NCBI GenBank assembly: GCA_002411515.1
Contig: DHTF01000046.1
Span: 1 to 5,459 of the forward strand
From: Proteiniphilum sp. UBA5267
GTDB taxonomy: Bacteria > Bacteroidota > Bacteroidia > Bacteroidales > Dysgonomonadaceae
Reading direction: 5' to 3'
Length of the DNA: 5,459 nucleotides
Part shown: positions 1-5,298 of the stretch, piece by piece
How positions within the stretch are numbered: position 1 is the first letter of the stretch
How the letters are laid out: each line of letters starts with the position of its first letter
Translations under genes and position numbers: made by a program
Notes under the pieces: model-generated
The model's database searches: none
What the model was told of the DNA's origin: nothing
Seen by the model: the letters and a program-made list of their open reading frames with translations, nothing else

Positions 1-2
1 CT

Positions 3-113
3 GACAAAACTCATCTTCGAGACTTGTTCGACAAAACTAAATTTCAAAATGTCAAAGATCGTTTTAGGCTTAATGAGCCAAATTTGTTTAATTATTATGA
101 TAATCCGCAATAG
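3..113 (+). CDS. C-terminal tail of an unrecognised protein (5' part outside window)
   Basis: A reading frame open from the left edge gives 36 codons and ends at TAG 111-113. The translation is hydrophilic and ordinary in composition, rich in Asp, Lys, Asn and Phe (ends ...NEPNLFNYYDNPQ). It looks more protein-like than the other two plus-strand frames: one of those is interrupted early and the other is Ile/Leu/Ser-rich. I do not recognise the family, and 36 residues are too few to assign one. Its stop lies 8 bp from the convergent stop of the transposase remnant at 122. The outer end of an IS1595-type element should lie just beyond that stop, so the element may have supplied the last codons and the stop. 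The frame could also be chance; confidence is limited by length. Confidence 0.35.
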   Translation, partial: DKTHLRDLFDKTKFQNVKDRFRLNEPNLFNYYDNPQ

Positions 114-121
114 TTCCTATT

Positions 122-466
122 CTAAATTCTAGATTTGAAATCGGGTGTGTAAGTGACGGCAGCTACCAGGAGCCGGTCAAACTGCTTCTCCCCGAAATAA
201 CGCCTGTTGAATTTGTAACTGAATTGGTTGAGATAATATTGTAAGTATACGGGTTTCATTTTGTAGTATACTCCCAACAATTGTCGCTTGGCATTGCTGA
301 TCGCCGTATGGACCCATGGCAGGACATTAGGGAGCTCCTCGTGTGGGATGACAGTTGCCGTATTTGAATGGACATGTTCTTTTAATTGTGGATAGGTAGT
401 CGAATCATCGGTGGTTAGATCCGCCGTGTTTTCGACATGCTTTTGTAAGCTACCCCTTTTTGTTGT
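122..466 (-). pseudogene. IS1595/ISXO2-type transposase, C-terminal remnant
   Basis: About 114 codons matching the C-terminal part of the DDE-type domain of IS1595-family (ISXO2-like) transposases. Recognisable features are the TTDDSTTY segment that normally carries the second catalytic Asp, then LPWVHTAISNAKRQLLG with a His in the usual third catalytic position. After these come YLQYYLNQFSYKFNRRYFG and FDRLLVAAVTYTPDF, the family's typical ending. The N-terminal zinc-ribbon and helix-turn-helix part and the first catalytic Asp are missing. Upstream, in the same frame, the sequence becomes WbsX-like protein instead of transposase. Full-length members are roughly 280-300 residues, so well over half is lost and the remnant cannot be active. 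The stop is TAG (CTA at 122-124 on the plus strand). One terminal inverted repeat should lie within about 60 bp below position 122, but its partner is gone, so I could not confirm it. Family call is from recognised motifs; the exact boundary near 463-470 is inferred. Confidence 0.75.
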
Positions 467-479
467 CTCCATAAAAGGG
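454..479. repeat. Inverted repeat at the WbsX-transposase junction
   Basis: CCCTTTT at 454-460 is matched by its reverse complement AAAAGGG at 473-479, leaving a 12-nt loop. The point where WbsX similarity gives way to transposase similarity (about 463-470) falls inside the loop. Short palindromes can favour replication slippage and illegitimate joining, so it may have contributed to the deletion. Seven base pairs of mostly A/T also occur by chance. Confidence 0.35.
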
Positions 480-810
480 CGTCCATCATACCAGTACCAA
501 TCGAAAATAAAGACATTCACCCCATGGTTGGTGGCTACATCAATTTGCATTGCCATCACATTCGGATCAGCCTCGTTCAAATAGCCCCAAAGAGGCTTTC
601 GGTTCCAGTAATGTCCGGGGGGTAACGAGACTGCATATTCATGACGGTCTCCCACTCACCCATGCCCATTGGCCAGAAGGGTCGTAAACGGGGATCATCA
701 GCCGCATAGGCCAGATAGACGAAAGCCGCAATATCATAAGATCTTTTCTGGGCATTGAGTCCAAAAGAAAAACAAAATAAAAGCATCAAAACAATCCGGG
801 TTCTCATCAT
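467..810 (-). pseudogene. WbsX/GH99-like secreted protein, frameshifted N-terminal fragment
   Basis: The start codon is at 810-808 (a second Met follows). It opens a signal peptide: Arg-rich start, hydrophobic LMLLFCFSFG, and probable signal peptidase I cleavage around LNA-Q. The mature protein shows the hallmarks of the WbsX family (glycosyltransferase WbsX, GH99-like): YDIAAFVYLAY, then RPFWPMGMGEWETV, HYWNRKPLWGYLNEADP and GVNVFIFDWYWYDGRPF. Homologues in Bacteroidota are secreted or surface proteins linked to mannan or other glycan metabolism; the exact activity here is unknown. The first 63 or so codons are in one frame and the rest in another. The switch fits loss of one C from a run now six long (plus-strand G617-622): restoring it gives SRYPPGHYWNRKPLWGY. 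Full members run to several hundred residues. Here the gene stops near codon 115, where it fuses to transposase sequence, so most of the barrel is absent. It lies downstream of the decayed gene ending at 900 and is divergent from the rhamnosidase. Confidence 0.8.
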
Positions 811-899
811 TCAAAAAAGTTTGTTGTATCCTGGAATTAATTCTCATAGAAGCAACTTCAATCGGTATCCTCCTTCGTTAATTGTGTCAGTATCGTTAA

Positions 900-1256
900 T
901 CATTTCTCATAGACATCTGCCAGGAAGAACCGGTATAAAAAGGGAGCCGGCTGATGAAACATGGTATCCACTGCAAGTTTTATGAATATTTTTGAAAACG
1001 AGGCATCTTCACATCGGTTTCTTTTTATATTGGTTGCTTCCACGGTTTGACCATTCTCTTCAACAAACACACAAGCCGAATAACGTTTATCAAAAATAAT
1101 GTCTATTTTTGTTCGTTGTAGTCTTGTTTTGTGGAGGATACAAAACTACCATTATCAATAGGACGGGCAAACTCAAATTTGCCTTCCCACTTCTTCAAAA
1201 AAAAGTTTTGTAGGACAACCGTAATATTCACAATCTATTGCTGAAAAACTAAATCA
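900..1256 (-). pseudogene. Decayed coding stretch of unknown family, two frame changes
   Basis: The gap upstream of the rhamnosidase holds protein-like sequence on the minus strand. From TGA at 902-900 back to about 1106, one frame encodes about 68 residues, including YSACVFVEENGQTVEATNI and the ending PAPFLYRFFLADVYEK. From 1105 to about 1198 the coding-like sequence is in another frame (KKWEGKFEFARPIDNGSF, then SSTKQDYNEQK and TAG at 1105-1103). From about 1199 to 1253 it returns to the first frame (IDCEYYGCPTKLFF). The switches coincide with homopolymers: A8 on the plus strand at 1197-1204 (one base too many) and A5 in the minus-strand CAAAAATAG near 1106-1110 (one base too few). Correcting both would give one continuous C-terminal region of about 118 residues, limited by a TGA at 1256-1254. 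I do not recognise the family. The order (this gene, then WbsX at 810) suggests a former minus-strand operon. Coding character is judged by eye; function unassigned. Confidence 0.5.
1091..1111. promoter_or_regulatory. Palindrome of two facing Bacteroidota-type -7 boxes
   Basis: CAAAAATA (1091-1098) and TATTTTTG (1104-1111) are perfect reverse complements separated by ATGTC. Each arm fits the Bacteroidota -7 consensus TAnnTTTG on its own strand. The plus-strand box would lie about 150 bp before the rhamnosidase ATG, and the minus-strand box about 280 bp before the WbsX-like start. I see no good -33 TTG element at the right spacing. The site also overlaps the decayed coding stretch and one of its frame breaks. 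It may be an operator or divergent promoter, or a chance A/T palindrome. Confidence 0.25.
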
Positions 1257-1262
1257 AACAAT

Positions 1263-4200
1263 ATGAATTACAAAAATCTATTCTTGCTGGCATTTTTAAT
1301 TTTTGTTGCAGCATGTACCAAAGAAAATGTTACTTATCAGACCTTAAAATCTTCATTCCTAAATCCTCCCAACTCTGCCAAACCCGGGGTATATTGGTAT
1401 TTTATGGATGGAAATCAGGACAAAGATAAAATGACCGCCGACCTAGAATCCATGAAAGAAGTGGGTATTGAGCATGTGCTTTTTTTGGAAGTAAATGTGG
1501 GTGTACCGCAAGGACCTGTAAAATTTCTGAGTGAGGAGTGGCAAGAGAACTTTGTGCATGCCGTAAAAGAGTGTGAACGATTGGGTATTGTATTAACGCT
1601 TGGTTCAGGTCCCGGATGGACAGGTAGTGGTGGCCCTTGGGTAAAAATGGAAGAATCCATGCAACACCTGGTAGCCAGTAAGACCGAAGTGAACGGACCG
1701 GTCAAAGTAAATCAGAAACTGGAAGTTCCGGCTGGCAGGAATCCTTTTTTTGGTCTAGGAGGATTTACGCCAGAATTACGCAAACGTTGGGAAGAATATT
1801 ACCAGGATGTGGCAGTTCTTGCTTTCCCAAGCAGTAAAAATGAAGCAAAAATTACAGATTCTGATGAGAAAGCATTGTACTATCGGCCACCTTACAGCTC
1901 CCAAAATGGGGTAATACAATATTTTCCTGAACCTGCATGGTTCGCTGAAAATTTTGCAGGCATCAAAACCGGCATTCCTACAAAAGAGATTATCGATATC
2001 ACCGAATTTATGGCTGAAGATGGTACACTAACCTGGGAAGCTCCGGAAGGTAAGTGGACCATTATGCGCTTCGGTCGTCGAAACAACGGGGCAATAACCC
2101 GCCCAGCTCCCACACAAGGATTGGGTTTTGAAGCCGATAAAATGAGTGACAAAGCAATGCAGCATCACCTGGAAGCATTTATGATTCCGCTTATTGAAAA
2201 AGTGCAACCCGATTCAACCAAACAAGGCGGTTGGAAAATGATCCATATAGACAGCTGGGAGATGGGAGCACAAAACTGGACCGATGATTTCAGGGAAAAA
2301 TTTAAAGCGCTAAAAGGTTACGATCCGCTGCCCTATCTGCCAGTATACACCGGTATGATTGTAGGGGATGTGGAAAAAAGTGAGCGTTTCCTTTGGGATT
2401 TGAGAATGGTCTCACAAGAATTGATTCTTGAAAATCATGTACAATACTTTAAAGATTTTGGCAGGAAATACGGAATGGGCTTATCGATTGAACCGTATGA
2501 CATGAATCCGAATACTGACTTGGATCTCGGCTCATTTGCCGATGTCCCGATGGCTGAATTCTGGAATAAAGGGTTCGGGTTCAGTACGGGGTTCAGCACC
2601 TTCGAAGCGACTTCAATCTCGAACATATACGGACGACCTGTGCTAGCTGCAGAAGCATTTACATCGCATTTGGTAGCCTGGAAAAGTCATCCCGGCTCCA
2701 TAAAAAACCAGAACGACTGGGCATTTTGTTCCGGTATAAACCGCCTGGTTTACCATACATTTGCACACAAGGCTATCCCCGGAGAACACTTACCGGGCAT
2801 GACCATGGGACCTTATGGTGTACACTGGGACAGAGGACAAACCTGGTGGAATATGTCAGGTGCTTACCACACATATGTGGCTCGAAGTCAGGCCTTGTTG
2901 CAGCAGGGCAAAGGTGTGGCCGATGTACTTTACCTGATTGGTGAAGGTGCACCCCATGTATTTCTGCCACCCGCATCAGCCGTTGATGGCAACGAATACC
3001 TTGAGGGATACCAATCTTTTGACTTTGATGCTGAAACCGATCAGATTGTGGGAAGTGATTCAAAAAATATCAAGGAATTTATGCCCGACAGAAAAGGTTA
3101 TAATTTTGACGGTTGTAGTCCTCGTATTTTAATGAATCGTGCTGAAGTGAAAGATGGCAAGGTAGTTTTTGCAGGTGGTGCTTCTTACGAAATTCTGGTA
3201 TTGCCGCAGATTGTTTCCATGACTCCGAAATTGCTTGAAAAAATTGAATCACTGGTACGGCAAGGTGCAACAGTGGTTGGTAATCCGCCACTTCAATCAC
3301 CCAGTCTAAACAATTATCCAAATTGCGATAACGAGGTAATAGCGCTTAGCAAAAAAATGTGGGGATCTTTGGATATACCTGAACAGGAAACAGAAATTGC
3401 ATACGGCAAAGGAAAAATAGTATGGGGGGGGGTGTATTCACAAACCGATGGAAATGAATTGTATCCAAACTACAACACAACGGCAAAATATTTGAATGGC
3501 ATTGGCATACAACCTGATTTTACTGCGGATGGCACCGTTCGTTACATTCATAAAAAAATGCCGGAAATAGATCTGTATTTTGTATCAAACAGAACCAATC
3601 AACAAACAGAAGTAACATGTACATTCCGTGTAGAAAACGCCTACCCTGAATTATGGAATCCAATGACGGGTGAAATTCGTGAATTGTCAGAATTTACAGT
3701 GAAGAATGGCACCCTGAGTATTCCCTTGCAATTTGATGCCTACGAAGCTTATGCTATAGTCTTTAGCAATGCAACCCATAAAAAAGTCACAAAAGGAGGC
3801 AAGAATTTTTATCCAAAAAAGAGAGTTCAAACAATTGATGGGAGTTGGGATGTAGCTTTCGATCCCAATTGGGGTGGACCTGAAAGAGCTACATTCAAAC
3901 AATTGGAAGATTGGATTGACAGACCGGAAGAAGGAATAAAATATTATTCAGGTACAGCAACATATTACAAATCATTTGATTTTGAAAAAAACGTCTCTGG
4001 TGAGAAACTGTTCCTAAACCTGGGCAAGGTAAACATAATGGCAAGAGTTAAGCTGAACGGAAAGGATCTTGGAATCTTGTGGACAACTCCTCTGGAAGTC
4101 GAGATTACAGATTATGTAAAAGTGAAAGACAATCAACTCGAAATAGTAGTGGTTAATCTATGGGGTAATCGCCTGATTGGGGATGAAGCCTATACAAACG

Positions 4201-4364
4201 ATGGCATCCAACAAGGACAGTGGCCGGAATGGGTTATAAACAATGAAGAAAGACCAAGCAAACGATACACTTTTACCTCCTTCAACCATTATACCATAGA
4301 TTCACCATTACAAAGTTCTGGTTTATTAGGGCCTGTTACGATTCAAGTGGAAGAAAGTAAATAG
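1263..4364 (+). CDS. GH106-type alpha-L-rhamnosidase lipoprotein
   Basis: An intact 1033-residue protein, the usual size for Bacteroidota members of glycoside hydrolase family 106, which remove terminal L-rhamnose from plant or microbial polysaccharides by an inverting, calcium-dependent mechanism. Residues 1-18 form a lipoprotein signal with lipobox FVAAC, so Cys18 should be lipidated and the enzyme anchored in the envelope. The (beta/alpha)-barrel begins at PGVYWYFMDGN (41-51) with ADLESMKEVGIEHVLFLEV. Family-like acidic motifs follow: HIDSWEMGAQNWTDDF (328-343, Glu333), LSIEPYDMNP (407-416, Glu410) and AAEAFTS (462-468, Glu464); I cannot say which are the acid and base. Residues about 620-835 carry accessory segments (ILVLPQIVSMTP, then TVVGNPPLQSP). 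A C-terminal galactose-binding-like beta-sandwich spans about 890-1030, with LFLNLGKVNIMARVKLNGKDLG and VVNLWGNRLIGD. The ATG at 1263 is preceded by an A-rich stretch without Shine-Dalgarno, normal for Bacteroidota, and yields the complete lipoprotein signal. A nine-G run lies at codons 721-724. Rhamnosidase activity is inferred from family; linkage and substrate are not predictable. Confidence 0.9.
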   Translation: MNYKNLFLLAFLIFVAACTKENVTYQTLKSSFLNPPNSAKPGVYWYFMDGNQDKDKMTADLESMKEVGIEHVLFLEVNVGVPQGPVKFLSEEWQENFVHAVKECERLGIVLTLGSGPGWTGSGGPWVKMEESMQHLVASKTEVNGPVKVNQKLEVPAGRNPFFGLGGFTPELRKRWEEYYQDVAVLAFPSSKNEAKITDSDEKALYYRPPYSSQNGVIQYFPEPAWFAENFAGIKTGIPTKEIIDITEFMAEDGTLTWEAPEGKWTIMRFGRRNNGAITRPAPTQGLGFEADKMSDKAMQHHLEAFMIPLIEKVQPDSTKQGGWKMIHIDSWEMGAQNWTDDFREKFKALKGYDPLPYLPVYTGMIVGDVEKSERFLWDLRMVSQELILENHVQYFKDFGRKYGMGLSIEPYDMNPNTDLDLGSFADVPMAEFWNKGFGFSTGFSTFEATSISNIYGRPVLAAEAFTSHLVAWKSHPGSIKNQNDWAFCSGINRLVYHTFAHKAIPGEHLPGMTMGPYGVHWDRGQTWWNMSGAYHTYVARSQALLQQGKGVADVLYLIGEGAPHVFLPPASAVDGNEYLEGYQSFDFDAETDQIVGSDSKNIKEFMPDRKGYNFDGCSPRILMNRAEVKDGKVVFAGGASYEILVLPQIVSMTPKLLEKIESLVRQGATVVGNPPLQSPSLNNYPNCDNEVIALSKKMWGSLDIPEQETEIAYGKGKIVWGGVYSQTDGNELYPNYNTTAKYLNGIGIQPDFTADGTVRYIHKKMPEIDLYFVSNRTNQQTEVTCTFRVENAYPELWNPMTGEIRELSEFTVKNGTLSIPLQFDAYEAYAIVFSNATHKKVTKGGKNFYPKKRVQTIDGSWDVAFDPNWGGPERATFKQLEDWIDRPEEGIKYYSGTATYYKSFDFEKNVSGEKLFLNLGKVNIMARVKLNGKDLGILWTTPLEVEITDYVKVKDNQLEIVVVNLWGNRLIGDEAYTNDGIQQGQWPEWVINNEERPSKRYTFTSFNHYTIDSPLQSSGLLGPVTIQVEESK
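3424..3432 (+). repeat. Nine-G homopolymer inside the rhamnosidase gene
   Basis: Nine consecutive G residues encode part of Trp721-Gly722-Gly723-Val724. The frame stays open through the run. A one-base change would truncate the protein before its C-terminal beta-sandwich. Runs this long are prone to slippage during replication and sequencing. No other homopolymer of G or C in the window approaches this length. Confidence 0.85.
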
Positions 4365-4368
4365 TGCT

Positions 4369-4554
4369 ATGAGCAGATTTAACCAACACATCGACTTGTC
4401 ACCGTTCTACCGGAAGTACACTGTTATTTACCTGGAGCCGTCATATGATGACCTCACCAACCATGCTGTTTACTCCCGTCTCGAGGAGCTGACCCATCTC
4501 TTCAACAAGGAGCTTGATGATTTGATGTTCAAGCTGGGCTTCCGCAAAGAATGA
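4369..4554 (+). pseudogene. Small ORF, probably the tail of a lost larger gene
   Basis: Sixty-one codons begin at an ATG only 4 bp after the rhamnosidase stop. Codon choice is G/C-ending (CTG, GAG, CTC, TTC, AAC), unlike the A/T-ending rhamnosidase gene but like the DUF1080 gene downstream. This suggests genuine coding DNA of another origin rather than a new small gene. The C-terminal half (DDLTNHAVYSRLEELTHLF, then NKELDDLMFKLGF) resembles the amphipathic tail that closes many Bacteroidota sulfatases, where an Asn-rich turn precedes a helix. That resemblance is weak and by eye only. The sulfatase core motif C-x-P-x-R is absent, as expected if only the tail survives. The apparent start is then accidental, created where the fragment was joined. 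A real 61-residue protein translated by coupling to the rhamnosidase is the alternative; no signal peptide or membrane segment is seen. Confidence 0.4.
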
Positions 4555-4556
4555 CC

Positions 4557-4598
4557 AATCGGAGAAAATGGCCGACATTGTTCGATAATCGGAGAAAA
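4557..4598 (+). repeat. Twelve-bp direct repeat before the DUF1080 gene
   Basis: AATCGGAGAAAA occurs at 4557-4568 and again at 4587-4598, with start positions 30 bp apart. A looser pair, ATTGTTCGAT (4577-4586) and ATTGTTCAAT (4624-4633), interleaves with it. They occupy the 97-bp gap before the DUF1080 start and could be regulator half-sites on one face of the helix or a duplication. I see no clear TAnnTTTG promoter box in the gap. Confidence 0.5.
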
Positions 4599-4651
4599 AG
4601 TACTATTTTTAAATCCGGAAACAATTGTTCAATCAACTAACAGGTTCAAAC

Positions 4652-5263
4652 ATGAAAAAAGCACTTCTCACATCCACTCTTTTCGTTTTGGTATTCACCC
4701 TCTCCGCGCAGATGGTGCCGGAAGAAACGGAGTGGTATACTCCCGTTCCGCCGAAGGTGGAGCCCGGTAAAGCCCCGGGAGCAGCTCCCTCCGACGCCAT
4801 CATCTTGTTCGACGGGAAGAATCTCTCCTAATGGAAAGGGGAAAAGGGCGATGCCCCCTGGGTGATCCGCGACGGTGCCCTAACGGTCAAACCCGGCACG
4901 GGAAGCATCATGACGCGCCGTCATTTCGGCGACGTGCAGTTCCACATCGAGTTCAGGTCGCCCGCTCCGGAACAATACCATGGTCAGAACCGCGGCAACA
5001 GCGGCATCTTCCTGCAGTCGAAATATGAGGTGCAGGTGCTCGATGCTGACAATAACGAGACCTATGTGAACGGCATGGTTGGTAGCATCTACAAGCAGCA
5101 GGCACCGCTGGCCAACGCTTACACGCGCAATGGCGAATGGCAGGTCTACGACATCTACTGGCGTGCACCTCGCTTAGGCACCGACAGCAAGCTGGAGTCG
5201 CCTGCCCAAGTCACGGTGGTGCTGAACAGCTTCATGGTGCAGAACAACTATGTATCGTCCTGA
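4652..5263 (+). pseudogene. DUF1080 / 3-keto-disaccharide hydrolase family protein, nonsense-mutated and truncated
   Basis: The start is ATG 4652, which opens a Sec signal peptide (MKK, then a hydrophobic core, ending FTLSAQ). A TTG nine codons earlier is less likely. The mature part is typical of DUF1080 (PF06439, 3-keto-disaccharide hydrolase family), a concanavalin-like secreted domain. Visible motifs are IILFDGKNLS, WVIRDGALTVKPGTGSIMT, DVQFHIEFRSP, RGNSGIFLQSKYEVQVLD and NGEWQVYDIYWRAPR. Codon 60 is TAA (4829-4831), just after FDGKNLS. The same frame resumes with WKGEKGDAPW, so a single substitution explains it (GAA to TAA would suit the common SEW variant). Family similarity stops at VQNNYV (about 5254), and a stop follows at 5261-5263. 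Roughly 50 C-terminal residues expected after that motif are missing. Two independent lesions make function unlikely unless the TAA is a sequencing error. Codon use is more G/C-rich than in the rhamnosidase, pointing to a different origin. Members act on keto-glycosides or related sugars; the substrate here is unknown. Confidence 0.85.
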
Positions 5264-5298
5264 TTTTTGTGGTTCTTCTTCTATTTAGGGTCTGCTTA

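Noticed and set aside
122..655. Novel secreted fusion enzyme combining a glycan-active domain with a DDE nuclease
   Set aside because: Both halves lack essential parts (most of the WbsX barrel; the first catalytic Asp and DNA-binding domain), and a frameshift separates the fusion from its signal peptide. It is a scar, not a functional fusion.
844..903. Minus-strand 19-codon ORF starting in an ATGA overlap with the stop at 902-900, with an AAGGAGGAT stretch at 867-875
   Set aside because: Too short to support and no recognisable peptide. The purine-rich stretch is not meaningful as a Shine-Dalgarno site in Bacteroidota.
755..985. Plus-strand ORF of 76 codons across the upstream gap
   Set aside because: It lies antisense to the WbsX-like signal peptide and the end of the decayed minus-strand gene, which have better protein character. 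Its own translation has no recognisable features.
1415..3902. Several minus-strand and out-of-frame ORFs of 60-96 codons inside the rhamnosidase gene
   Set aside because: They are shadows of a long, motif-rich coding frame and show no family motifs of their own.
4365..4651. Rho-independent terminator after the rhamnosidase gene
   Set aside because: No stable G/C hairpin followed by a T-run is visible between the rhamnosidase and DUF1080 genes.
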